From assembly GCA_910586665.1 (NCBI GenBank), contig CAJUIX010000010.1, positions 51,643-115,642 on the forward strand: 64,000 bases of DNA. The letters run 5' to 3'. Below the pieces are notes generated by a model. That model made no database searches and was not told where the DNA came from. It saw nothing but the letters and a program-made list of their open reading frames with translations. Shown here piece by piece: positions 34,050-43,982 of this stretch. The position numbers and the translations under genes are program-made. Source of the DNA: an uncultured Duncaniella sp. (lineage in GTDB: Bacteria; Bacteroidota; Bacteroidia; Bacteroidales; Muribaculaceae). Positions within the stretch are counted from its first letter, which is position 1. Every line of letters starts with the position of its first letter.

Positions 34050-34108
34050 GAAAGGCCCTGGTTTTCACTTGTAATTAAAATCGTGATTTCTAATTCAATT
34101 CTTTAACG

Positions 34109-34164
34109 GAACGGTCAGCCACCTAAAAAATGAATCTAAGTGCATTGACGTGCCGCTGACGTTC
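34109..34164 (+). promoter_or_regulatory. Candidate L20-binding leader hairpin upstream of rplT
   Basis: GAACGGTCAGC (34109-34119) pairs with GCTGACGTTC (34155-34164), a 10-bp stem with one bulged base, enclosing shorter pairings CAC/GTG and AATG/CATT. L20 is known to repress its own operon by binding leader RNA in Firmicutes and enterobacteria; the structure here is placed right before rplT and is unusually long for this cluster. The regulatory role is inference. Confidence 0.4.
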
Positions 34165-34180
34165 AAAATTCATTAAAAAA

Positions 34181-34531
34181 ATGCCAAGATCAGTAAATCA
34201 TGTAGCTTCAAGAGCTCGCCGCAAGAAAATCCTCAAACTCACCCGTGGTTACTTCGGATGCCGCCGCAACGTGTGGACCGTAGCTAAAAACACATGGGAA
34301 AAGGGTCTTACCTACGCTTACCGTGACCGCAAGGACAAGAAGCGCAACTTCCGCGCCCTCTGGATCCAGCGTATCAACGCAGCAGCCCGCCTTGAAGACC
34401 TTTCTTACTCCAAGCTCATGGGCCTCATCCACAAGTCAGGCATCGAGATCAACCGCAAAGTCCTCGCCGACCTTGCCCTCAACAATCCCGCTGCTTTCAA
34501 GGCTATTGTCGACAAAGTAAAGAACGCTTAA
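34181..34531 (+). CDS. rplT: 50S ribosomal protein L20
   Basis: 116 residues, normal length. MPRSVNHVASRARRKKILKL, then GYFGCRRNVWTVAKNTWEKG and YRDRKDKKRNFRALWIQRIN match the family throughout. It binds 23S rRNA early in 50S assembly. The last gene of the thrS-infC-rpmI-rplT group, followed by a strong terminator at 34562-34604. Confidence 0.97.
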   Translation: MPRSVNHVASRARRKKILKLTRGYFGCRRNVWTVAKNTWEKGLTYAYRDRKDKKRNFRALWIQRINAAARLEDLSYSKLMGLIHKSGIEINRKVLADLALNNPAAFKAIVDKVKNA

Positions 34532-34561
34532 AGCTACAAAAAAGCATTAGCCATAGCCAAA

Positions 34562-34604
34562 ACCAAGGGCTTCCCTCAGACTTCAGTTTAGGGAAGCCCT
34601 TGGT
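34562..34604 (+). terminator. Terminator after rplT
   Basis: A perfect 15-bp stem (ACCAAGGGCTTCCCT 34562-34576 and its complement 34590-34604) with a 13-nt loop. It has only a short T/A-rich tail (CATACAT). Confidence 0.75.
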
Positions 34605-34652
34605 CATACATGGCAATCTGACTAACACATTCACCACATAAAGGACTGACAG

Positions 34653-35942
34653 ATGATGGACAACGAAAAAAAATATTCCCCGGCGACGCTCTGCGTCCAG
34701 GCCGGATGGACCCCGACCAAGGGGCAGCCGAGAGTGCTCCCGATTATACAGAGCACAACTTTCAAGTATGACACGAGCGAGCAGATGGCCCGCCTCTTCG
34801 ACCTCGAGGATTCAGGCTACTTCTACTCACGCCTGCAAAATCCGACCGTCGACGCCGTGGCTGCAAAAATCGCGGCGCTCGAAGGCGGCGTGGCAGCGCT
34901 GCTGACCTCGTCGGGCCAGGCTGCCAACTTCTATGCAGTCTTCAACATCTGCCAGGCGGGTGACCACATCGTCTCATCCTCCAACATATACGGTGGCACC
35001 TACAATCTCTTCGGCGTCACCATGAAGAAGCTCGGCATCGACTGCACCTTCGTGGACCCCAACGCTTCCGAGGAGGAGCTTCAGAGCGCCTTCCGCCCCA
35101 ACACCAGGGTGATGTTTGGCGAGACCATCTCCAACCCCGGCGGCGAGGTGCTCGACATCGAAAAATTCGCCCGCATCGCCCATGCCAACGGCGTGCCCCT
35201 CATCGTCGACAACACCTTCCCCACCCCTATCAACTGCCGCCCCTTCGAGTGGGGTGCCGACATCGTGACCCACTCGACCACCAAATATATGGACGGCCAC
35301 GCCGTGAGCATCGGAGGCGCCGTCGTCGACAGCGGCAACTTTGACTGGGAGGCCAATGCCGAAAAGTTCCCCGGACTGACCACGCCCGACGAATCCTACC
35401 ACGGACTCACCTACACAAAGGCCTTCGGCAAGGGCGCATACATCACCAAGGCTGTGGCACAGCTCATGCGTGACCTCGGCTCAATGATGTCGCCCCAGAA
35501 CGCCTTCCTGCTCAACCTCGGCCTCGAGACCCTCCACCTGCGCATGCCCCGACATTGCGAGAACGCCATGACGGTGGCCAAGTGGCTTGAGAGCAATCCC
35601 AAGATCAAGTGGGTCAACTATTGCAGCCTCCCCGGCAACAAATATCACCATCTTGCCGAGAAATATCTCCCCAACGGTTCATGCGGTGTCATAGCCTTCG
35701 GACTTGAAGGCTCGCGCGAGGAGGCCATCAGCTTCATGGACAAGCTGAAATTCATTTCTATCGTCACCCATGTGGCCGACGCCCGCACCTGCGTGCTCCA
35801 CCCTGCCAGCCATACACACCGCCAGCTCACCGACGAGCAACTTCGCGAGGCAGGAGTGGCCCCCGACCTCATCCGCCTCTCCGTAGGCATCGAAGATGTG
35901 GGCGACATAATTGCCGACCTCGAACAGGCCCTTGAAAAATGA
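34653..35942 (+). CDS. metY: O-acetylhomoserine aminocarboxypropyltransferase (sulfhydrylase)
   Basis: 429 residues. Makes homocysteine from O-acetylhomoserine and sulfide, a PLP enzyme of the Cys/Met metabolism family. Motifs: TLCVQAGWTPTKGQPRVLPI at the start, YSRLQNPTVDAVAAKIAALEGG, SSGQAANFYAVFNI, GETISNPGGEVLDIEKFA, VDNTFPTPINCRPFEWGADI and the PLP-binding Lys211 in HSTTKYMDGHAVSIGG. The C-terminal domain has TCVLHPASHTHRQLTDEQL and IRLSVGIEDVGDIIADL. Two adjacent ATG codons exist (34653 and 34656). The small DUF2007 gene follows after 7 bp. Confidence 0.95.
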   Translation: MMDNEKKYSPATLCVQAGWTPTKGQPRVLPIIQSTTFKYDTSEQMARLFDLEDSGYFYSRLQNPTVDAVAAKIAALEGGVAALLTSSGQAANFYAVFNICQAGDHIVSSSNIYGGTYNLFGVTMKKLGIDCTFVDPNASEEELQSAFRPNTRVMFGETISNPGGEVLDIEKFARIAHANGVPLIVDNTFPTPINCRPFEWGADIVTHSTTKYMDGHAVSIGGAVVDSGNFDWEANAEKFPGLTTPDESYHGLTYTKAFGKGAYITKAVAQLMRDLGSMMSPQNAFLLNLGLETLHLRMPRHCENAMTVAKWLESNPKIKWVNYCSLPGNKYHHLAEKYLPNGSCGVIAFGLEGSREEAISFMDKLKFISIVTHVADARTCVLHPASHTHRQLTDEQLREAGVAPDLIRLSVGIEDVGDIIADLEQALEK

Positions 35943-35949
35943 CGCAGTC

Positions 35950-36204
35950 ATGAAGCTCATCGACCGCATACGCCGCCTGCTCTTCGACGCACCGCCCCCG
36001 GAGCCGGACGACCTGGTGAAAATCCGAACATTCGACACCGCGACGCAGGCCCACATCGCACGGACAATCCTCGCGAGCAACGACATCCCGGCCTTCGTCA
36101 AAAACGAGGGTGAGGTCTATGTCCCGCAAATCAGGCAGGGTGTATGGCTCATGATTTTCTACCGCGACTGGGAGAGAGCCTCGGAATTATTGAAAGATAT
36201 GTAG
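35950..36204 (+). CDS. DUF2007 (putative signal transducing) small protein
   Basis: 84 residues from ATG 35950, chosen because it starts after the metY stop; an in-frame ATG at 35911 would overlap metY. The domain runs DLVKIRTFDTATQAHIARTI, then LASNDIPAFVKNEG and VWLMIFYRDWERASELLKDM, which fits the DUF2007 pattern (strand-helix-strand, ending with an A-x-x-L-L helix). The family is often called a signal-transducing protein but its role is unproven. Short distance to metY suggests co-transcription. A strong bidirectional terminator follows. Confidence 0.8.
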   Translation: MKLIDRIRRLLFDAPPPEPDDLVKIRTFDTATQAHIARTILASNDIPAFVKNEGEVYVPQIRQGVWLMIFYRDWERASELLKDM

Positions 36205-36225
36205 TACTTTCAAAGCACACACATT

Positions 36226-36271
36226 AAAAGTCCGCATCATTGAGGCCATGCGCCTTATGATGCGGACTTTT
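36226..36271. terminator. Bidirectional terminator between DUF2007 gene and SDR gene
   Basis: A perfect 15-bp inverted repeat (AAAAGTCCGCATCAT at 36226-36240, complement at 36257-36271) flanked by A- and T-runs, so it works as an intrinsic terminator in both directions. Confidence 0.9.
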
Positions 36272-36289
36272 TTGTTATCCCTCCATAAA

Positions 36290-37066
36290 CTAATCGAGCG
36301 TCTGAAGGCCGCCACCGTTGACAAACAGTGTCTGCCCGCTGATCCATTCCGAAACAGGCGCTGCAAAATATAAGATAGCACCCACAATGTCCGACACCTC
36401 CCCAAGGCGTTTGAGAGGAGTGTGCCTGAGCATACGTTCCTCCATTTCGGGCGTCAGCACCGAGGCGAAAGCATGGGTGCGCGTGGCTCCGGGCCCGACA
36501 TTGTTGATTCTCACCCCGAAGCCGCCGAAGTCGAATGCAAGGTTGGCCGTGAGATGATTGAGTGCGGCTTTCGACGAAGCGTAGACCGACATGTTGGCCT
36601 CCTTGTTGAGACTGCTGATTGAAGTTATGTTTATAATGCTTCCATAGCCCGACTCTGCCATGTGAGGCACCGCGAGCTGGCAGAGACGCCAAGGAGCAAA
36701 CACATTTATTTTATAGATGCGCTCCATGTAGTCACGGTCAATCTTGAAAGGATTCTCCCTACCGCCTCCGCCGAGCCCGACATTATTGACGAGGATGTTA
36801 ACCGCGCCGAAAGTCCTGATTGTATTGTCGACGAGGGCCGCGAGGTCCTCATCCTTAAGGACATCGCACTCCATATACTGAGCCTTGCCGCCCGCAGCCA
36901 CGATAGCCTCGGCTGTCTTTTGCGCTCGTTCTGACGAGAGGTCGCTCACCATGACGGCAGCCCCCGCTTTCGCAAGAATCTCACATGCGCCTTTGCCTAT
37001 ACCGTCGCCACCGCCGGTGACTATGGCCACTTTGCCACTGAGGTCAAAAAGTTTGTCAATTTCCAT
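36290..37066 (-). CDS. SDR-family oxidoreductase (7-alpha-hydroxysteroid dehydrogenase-like)
   Basis: 258 residues from ATG 37064-37066. Classic short-chain dehydrogenase: NAD(P)-binding VTGGGDGIGKGACE at 16-29, NNVG at 94-97, catalytic Ser149, Tyr162 and Lys166 in SVYASSKAALNHL, and a C-terminal substrate region PLKRLGEVSDIVGAILYFA ending with ISGQTLFVNGGG. The glycine-rich loop and the conserved C-terminal layout resemble 7-alpha-hydroxysteroid dehydrogenases and glucose-type SDRs, so bile-acid or 3-ketoacyl reduction are both possible. Asp41 after strand beta-2 (VMVSDLSS) suggests NAD preference. Substrate not determined. Confidence 0.88.
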   Translation of the reverse strand: MEIDKLFDLSGKVAIVTGGGDGIGKGACEILAKAGAAVMVSDLSSERAQKTAEAIVAAGGKAQYMECDVLKDEDLAALVDNTIRTFGAVNILVNNVGLGGGGRENPFKIDRDYMERIYKINVFAPWRLCQLAVPHMAESGYGSIINITSISSLNKEANMSVYASSKAALNHLTANLAFDFGGFGVRINNVGPGATRTHAFASVLTPEMEERMLRHTPLKRLGEVSDIVGAILYFAAPVSEWISGQTLFVNGGGLQTLD

Positions 37067-37122
37067 ATAATAAAAAGATTTATAATAATACCAACACTTA
37101 TGACCCCGCCGGAGTTTCACCA

Positions 37123-39717
37123 CTATATGTGCTTGTCAAGGCGATATTCGAATCCGACCATAAAATAACTCCCTATCTGACGCTGATAGCTCTGCGTATA
37201 GCCCGACGACGAGGCATATTGATGGAAACTTTTTTTATCATTCAGTATATCACACCATCTGACATAGACCTTGGCCGGCTTATTCTTCAGGAAACGCAGG
37301 CCGGCCTCGAGATTCCACAACACCTGCGAGTCCTCACGGACATTCATATTGGTCCCACGACGGAAAGAATAGCAAGTCTCGTTGCGGAACTGCAAGCCAC
37401 AGGGCAGCTCTACATAGCCGTTAAGCTCAAAACGATAATTACCGGTGTGGTTGGAGGTACTCGTAAGCCGGTTGACCGAGCGGTCATAGCGCCAGTCGGC
37501 CACAGCCTCTATTCCGCCCCATAACGGACTGAACATGGCGCGGACATTAGCGGAATAAGCCTGCGTAGCAGTCTCACTCCGCTCCGGCTCCATGCCTTCG
37601 CCGTCATTGACAAGGCCTACATACGCTCCGCGATTTCCCCCGATGCCGGCCGACAGATTGAGTTTTTTGAAAAAACGCTTGAAATACCTGACGGAGGCTC
37701 TCGTATTCCAATTCCCGTTGATGTTTACAGGGTAGCAGACACGTCCGCCGGTCTCTGGATTGTAAATCACAGCCTGAGCCTCACTGTTGTATGTGTTAGC
37801 GAAACCCAACGAAGCCGACAAACCTGATTTTGAATGGTTGAATGTCAGACCAATGTCCTGCGAATAGGCCGCCTTCAGCTTCGGGTTGCCTATGGTGACA
37901 TAGAGCGGATCGCTGTTGTCGGCCAGTGACAGGAGGCTTGACAATGAGGGCTGCTCCGTCTGTCCGCTGTATTCCAGGTCAAGCGACATTTCGTCCTTGC
38001 TCCACGAGAACATCAGCGCGGGTGAATAGTTAACCGAACTTCTGACCGTGTCAGCCTGCATGAGGCCCGTTTTCTGATTCAAGGTCTGCCGCTCCGGGCG
38101 CAGCGACATGCGGGCCACTACCGTCAAGGTGTTGCTGAAATAACAAAACGAGAGCGATCCCTCATGACCGAGAGTGTGTGAAATCGTGTGGTTGCTGAGA
38201 CTATCAACGTAGCCCCTCTCATAATCCGGCGGGAGTGTCGGAAGCGCGATGTCAGAGCCCGTCTCTGCGATGTCCGACAGGTCAAAAGTCTCCCTGATGC
38301 TCCGCTGACGCCTCGAATTGAAGTTGTATGACATTTCCAAGCTCATATTTGCGCCAAGTTCCTGGCTCAGTGTCAGACCGGCGGCATAGTCCCGCGAGAG
38401 CGTGGGCGAGTCGTAGCAAAGATTCCTATATATAACCGAATCGGCGCCCAGCCAATTCATAAGCCTGTAGTAATGCGTATCGGAGACAGAAAATTCACGC
38501 CCCTTGGAGCGCGATTTGCTATACGATGCATTGACCGACAGTCCCAGGCCTTTTTCATTAAGTTTTCGGGTAATCGAGAGGTAGGCGTTTGAGTTTTTAC
38601 CCTTGTTATGCGACTCCGAATTGCGCATGATGTCATTGATGCGGGCCTCGCGTGAAACCTGGTCATATCCGTCGCCACCGAAAGGATTCTTAATGTCCAG
38701 GTCCGGATTCTCGCTGAATGTGGCCTGACGGTTGGAATTATTGTTGTCGGACTTTGAGTTTCCGGCGCGTCCGTTGACAGAGAGCAAGGTCTTGTCGTCT
38801 ATGCGCCATATAAGCCCCAACATTCCGCTCAGCCGACGGTCGCGCATGAGGCTCTCCGACATGCCATACATATAATTATTGGCCGAAGGGAGATACTGCT
38901 CGTTGTAACTGCCACTCTCCATCCCCTCACGATTGCGGTTGTAAATAAGATTGGCGGATATGTCCAGCTTCTTACCTACCTTTTTAAGTGCATTGAAGTA
39001 CAGGGCATCCGCTCTGTTACCCTCATATGGGGAGCTGCTGTTCTTATTACCGCTTTGAAAATTAGACCAAAAATTATCACCGCCCGTCTTGAAATAGTTT
39101 ACACCGAGCGACAGGTGACGCTTCCCGCGGTTGCCACCTTCCACCTCGGCAGAACCCATCCACAGCTTGTCGAATTCACTCTTTGTCTGGAAGTCGAGCA
39201 CGAGCTTTTTATTTGCGCGTCTCCTGTTCAGAAGCAGGTCGGCCTCGTCACTCTTGTCATAAATCTTGACCTTCCCTATCAGGTCGGCCCGCAGACGCTC
39301 AAGACCGATAGCCAGATCCGACCCGAAAAAGGTCTCACCGTTGACATTGATTTCAGATATTTTACGCCCGTAGTAGGTAAGTTCCTTAGTACTGCGGTCA
39401 TACTCCATGCCGGGGATGCGCTTGACAAGTTCCTCGACAGCGGCGCCATCCCAAACCCTGAACTGCGAGGCATTTACGATAGTGGTATCACCTCTGACAA
39501 TCACTGCGGGCACCTCGGCCGTCACGACGACCTCGTCAAGCTCGATGTTGCTGATAATCGAATCAATCTCTGCATCTGTGAGGCTGTCCGTATCAAAGGA
39601 TGGGACAAGGGGCCGATAGCCGGCAAGCGACAGCCCTCGCCCTTCTGCAAATGAAAACGCCAACAAGGCCAACACAGTCAAAAGCAGATGATTACGATGT
39701 AATTCAATCCTTTGCAT
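37123..39717 (-). CDS. Outer-membrane beta-barrel receptor-like protein (plug plus OMP_b-brl barrel)
   Basis: 864 residues. Signal peptide about 1-26. A short lead containing VVVTAEVPAVIVRGD is followed by a plug-like domain (about 60-170) with AAVEELVKRIPGMEYD and ISEINVNGETFFGSD; the barrel fills the rest, ending YFMVGFEYRLDKHI. Unlike its divergent neighbour it has no carboxypeptidase-regulatory-like N-terminal domain. There is no SusD partner, so it is not a standard SusC glycan importer. The substrate may be a peptide, siderophore or lipid, or it may export. The gene pair with 39884-42178 points to related roles. Confidence 0.82.
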   Translation of the reverse strand: MQRIELHRNHLLLTVLALLAFSFAEGRGLSLAGYRPLVPSFDTDSLTDAEIDSIISNIELDEVVVTAEVPAVIVRGDTTIVNASQFRVWDGAAVEELVKRIPGMEYDRSTKELTYYGRKISEINVNGETFFGSDLAIGLERLRADLIGKVKIYDKSDEADLLLNRRRANKKLVLDFQTKSEFDKLWMGSAEVEGGNRGKRHLSLGVNYFKTGGDNFWSNFQSGNKNSSSPYEGNRADALYFNALKKVGKKLDISANLIYNRNREGMESGSYNEQYLPSANNYMYGMSESLMRDRRLSGMLGLIWRIDDKTLLSVNGRAGNSKSDNNNSNRQATFSENPDLDIKNPFGGDGYDQVSREARINDIMRNSESHNKGKNSNAYLSITRKLNEKGLGLSVNASYSKSRSKGREFSVSDTHYYRLMNWLGADSVIYRNLCYDSPTLSRDYAAGLTLSQELGANMSLEMSYNFNSRRQRSIRETFDLSDIAETGSDIALPTLPPDYERGYVDSLSNHTISHTLGHEGSLSFCYFSNTLTVVARMSLRPERQTLNQKTGLMQADTVRSSVNYSPALMFSWSKDEMSLDLEYSGQTEQPSLSSLLSLADNSDPLYVTIGNPKLKAAYSQDIGLTFNHSKSGLSASLGFANTYNSEAQAVIYNPETGGRVCYPVNINGNWNTRASVRYFKRFFKKLNLSAGIGGNRGAYVGLVNDGEGMEPERSETATQAYSANVRAMFSPLWGGIEAVADWRYDRSVNRLTSTSNHTGNYRFELNGYVELPCGLQFRNETCYSFRRGTNMNVREDSQVLWNLEAGLRFLKNKPAKVYVRWCDILNDKKSFHQYASSSGYTQSYQRQIGSYFMVGFEYRLDKHI

Positions 39718-39883
39718 AATATTCAGACCGCGAATATACCCATTTTATTAAAAATCCTCACAGCAGTCTCCAATAATAAAAATTTAAATTCGTTAAAAAT
39801 TTAACACTTTTAAGTGTAACAAATCAGCAGGAATTGCGTCATATAAATAAAGCTTATCTATTATCACGTTTTCTCACCTTACA
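39718..39883. promoter_or_regulatory. Divergent promoter region of two barrel genes with an ACACTT/AAGTGT palindrome
   Basis: 166 bp, AT-rich. The palindrome ACACTT-TT-AAGTGT lies at 39804-39817. A near-match TATATTCG to the -7 element is on the minus strand at 39731-39738. A shared operator for both genes is plausible but untested. Confidence 0.35.
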
Positions 39884-42178
39884 ATGAAACACCTAATTTT
39901 TGTTGTTTATGCTGTAATATTCATGGTATGCAACGTCAATGCCCGTACTATCAGTGGAACAGTAATCTCTGAAAAAGACTCGACAGCCGTCGTCGGCGCC
40001 ACATGCGAGTTGAAAATCGCCAACTCGACCAAGGCAAGCGCCATCTGCAACGAAAACGGCCGCTTCACAGTCACTACCGACCTCCCTGACGCCGCCATTC
40101 TCATAATCAGCATGACAGGCTACACTCCCTCGGAAATCGTCATACCCAAAAGTTCGAAAGATATAGCGCTCGGAACCGTGTATCTCAACGAAGGCATCGC
40201 CCTCGGCGAGGTTTCGGTGACAGCGCAGGAAATAATCGGCTCCCGGGGCCGCACAATAGTCTTCCCCTCTGCCGCCGATGTCAAAGCCTCATCAACGGCT
40301 ATAAGCCTGTTTCAGAAACTGCCCCTGGCCGGACTCGAGGCCAACCCTGTCAACCGCACACTGTCGGTCGACGGCGGCACACCGATGATTCTCATCAACG
40401 GCGTCCCCTCGACTATAGATGATGTCAACTCCCTCCAGCCAAAAGACATAGCCCGCATCGAATTTTCGCGCATCACCCCTGCACGCTATGCCGACCGCGG
40501 TGCCAGCGGCCTGCTCAACATCACCCTGAAAACCCGCGACGACGGCGGCGAATTCTACGGCTGGACCCGCAGCGCTGTCGCAACCGCATTTTTCGACGCA
40601 AACATACGCACCTCCTACCACCAGGGGCCGTCGCAGTTCTCATTCTCCTACAGCCCCTCATGGCGCAACTATCAGAAGGTCTACGACAACAACCGTCAGT
40701 CATACGTCGGCGACGACTTCCGAGTAGACCTCGAGGAGCACGACCGCAACCCCTTCAACTACTTCTCCAACCCCTTCAAATTGAAGTATAACTACAGCCC
40801 GAGCACACGCACCCTCTTCTCTGCAACGCTAAATGCCTCCGTCATGACCAACAAGCGTGAATACATGGGCTATACCCACGACTCAGTGCTCGGCGACTAC
40901 GAGAATCACAACAAGTCCACAGGCAAGACAATCACCCCCTCGCTCGACCTCTTCCTGCACCATGATTTCAATGACAACAACTCTCTCGAGGTCGAGGCTG
41001 TCGGCACTCTCATGTCTGACGACTACCGGCGCGACAACATCTATGACTTCGAGGACGGAAATTCCGATGTCTATTCAATGAACGTCGACAGCCGGCGCCG
41101 CTCGCTCATCACCGAGATCAGCTACAACCATGATTTCAGCGACAAGACTTCCCTCTCCGCCGGTTATCAGAACACCATATCCCACAGCACCAACAAATAT
41201 ATCGACGAGGACTTCAAACCCGTCCTCACCGAGAACAATAACTACGTCTATGCCAGTCTCGGCCAGCAAATCAACAAGGTTTATCTCTCGCTGTCAACCG
41301 GCGCCAAGCTCTTCTGGGTCAAGAACGACAAGGACAAACGCAAATTCATACGCAACCTCTCGACTGTCCAGGCCACATGGAATATCAATAGTATGTGGCG
41401 CATCGTCGGTGCCTTCAGATATTCGCCGGGCATCCCCTCGCTCTCAGCCCTGACCGACTATCAGCAACAAACCTCCCCCTACCTCATCTCAAACGGTAAC
41501 CCAGACCTGAAAGTAGCCGAATACTTCACCTACCAGCTCATGCCGAGCTTCAAATATAAGAAATTCTCAACATCGCTGCTATTCACTCACCGAAACGTTA
41601 AAAATGCCGTGATAAGCGACATTTTCTACCTCGGCGACAAGCTATTCCTATCCCAGTCAGTCAACTCCAAGCGCAATGAATATACCCGTGGGAACCTCAA
41701 CATGAAAATCAGCGATATCGCCGGCTTCGGAGCCAACGTAAACCTCGAATATACCCACTACAGCTCCGCCGGCGAGAACTGGAACCACCACCTCAACGCA
41801 TTTTCAGGAAGTTTCTCACTTTGGTGGAACAGGGGGCCTGTCACCCTGTCCTACTGGCGCAAGATTCCGGGCAAATACCTCTCCGGCCACTACGTCGGCA
41901 AGGAAGAAAACGGCGACTCTTTCGGTATAGAGTACAAACCGAACAAACATTGGACCCTCGGCGCCGACTGGATGTATATGTTTGACAAGAAAGGCACCAA
42001 GTATCCCTCGTGGAACTACTCGTCGACCAACCCTGCCACCAACGACCGCTACATCAGGCACAACGGCAACATGGTGGTGCTCTCCGTCAGCTATTCGGCC
42101 GACTTCGGCTCCATATTCCGCAGCGCCCGCCGCTCCCTCAACAACTCCGACTCCGGATCATCACTCCTGAAGATGTAA
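39884..42178 (+). CDS. Outer-membrane beta-barrel protein with carboxypeptidase-regulatory-like domain
   Basis: 764 residues. Signal peptide about 1-20 (MKHLIFVVYAVIFMVCNVNA). Residues 22-100 form the CarboxypepD_reg-like beta-sandwich (ISGTVISEKDSTAVVGATCE, ILIISMTGYTPSEIVI). The plug-like part (about 105-220) contains LGEVSVTAQEI, SLFQKLPLAGLEANP and MILINGVPSTIDDVNSLQPK; the barrel of OMP_b-brl type follows to the end. The C-terminus lacks the typical terminal Phe: after the last strand VVLSVSYSADFG there is a 22-residue tail, SIFRSARRSLNNSDSGSSLL plus KM. No SusD or TonB box identified. It faces the other barrel gene across a 166-bp region, and its transcript ends at the hairpin 42201-42231. 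Confidence 0.82.
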   Translation: MKHLIFVVYAVIFMVCNVNARTISGTVISEKDSTAVVGATCELKIANSTKASAICNENGRFTVTTDLPDAAILIISMTGYTPSEIVIPKSSKDIALGTVYLNEGIALGEVSVTAQEIIGSRGRTIVFPSAADVKASSTAISLFQKLPLAGLEANPVNRTLSVDGGTPMILINGVPSTIDDVNSLQPKDIARIEFSRITPARYADRGASGLLNITLKTRDDGGEFYGWTRSAVATAFFDANIRTSYHQGPSQFSFSYSPSWRNYQKVYDNNRQSYVGDDFRVDLEEHDRNPFNYFSNPFKLKYNYSPSTRTLFSATLNASVMTNKREYMGYTHDSVLGDYENHNKSTGKTITPSLDLFLHHDFNDNNSLEVEAVGTLMSDDYRRDNIYDFEDGNSDVYSMNVDSRRRSLITEISYNHDFSDKTSLSAGYQNTISHSTNKYIDEDFKPVLTENNNYVYASLGQQINKVYLSLSTGAKLFWVKNDKDKRKFIRNLSTVQATWNINSMWRIVGAFRYSPGIPSLSALTDYQQQTSPYLISNGNPDLKVAEYFTYQLMPSFKYKKFSTSLLFTHRNVKNAVISDIFYLGDKLFLSQSVNSKRNEYTRGNLNMKISDIAGFGANVNLEYTHYSSAGENWNHHLNAFSGSFSLWWNRGPVTLSYWRKIPGKYLSGHYVGKEENGDSFGIEYKPNKHWTLGADWMYMFDKKGTKYPSWNYSSTNPATNDRYIRHNGNMVVLSVSYSADFGSIFRSARRSLNNSDSGSSLLKM

Positions 42179-42200
42179 ACTTTCTGAGCAATAATATAAA

Positions 42201-42231
42201 CAAGGGGCTTTTGTTATGCAAAAGCCCCTTG
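42201..42231 (+). terminator. Terminator after the outer-membrane barrel gene
   Basis: A perfect 13-bp stem (CAAGGGGCTTTTG at 42201-42213, complement 42219-42231) with a 5-nt loop, followed by TCGCTTCCT. No other element is clear up to the leuA promoter. Confidence 0.8.
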
Positions 42232-42323
42232 TCGCTTCCTGGAATCGCAATTTGCGGTCGGAGGGGAAAATATTGCGTCTAATTGTAGTAATTGCGTGCG
42301 TGCATATTGAAATATGTAAGTTT

Positions 42324-42356
42324 TTTGGGCGATTTTACAAATAATTCGTAACTTTG
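42324..42356 (+). promoter_or_regulatory. Promoter of the leucine operon
   Basis: TTTG at 42324-42327, a 21-bp spacer and TAACTTTG at 42349-42356, 83 bp before leuA. The leader shows no leucine-codon peptide and no T-box-like fold. Confidence 0.65.
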
Positions 42357-42438
42357 CGGCTAATTATTCCGCCAGCAGACGCAGGGATAATTGTTTTAGG
42401 TCAAGTTTCCAACTAAAAATCACACCTTATTATATAAT

Positions 42439-43935
<1,497 letters not shown>

Positions 43936-43982
43936 CAGAGCTATCACATTTCATATAAAAATCCCCTCCCCACTCTTAACTT

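Noticed and set aside
37123..42178. Polysaccharide utilization locus (SusC/SusD)
   Set aside because: No SusD-like lipoprotein, sigma/anti-sigma pair or hybrid sensor is adjacent, and the barrels are of the smaller OMP_b-brl kind.
42357..42438. Leucine attenuator or T-box in front of leuA
   Set aside because: No leader peptide with Leu codons and no T-box-like sequence in the short leader.
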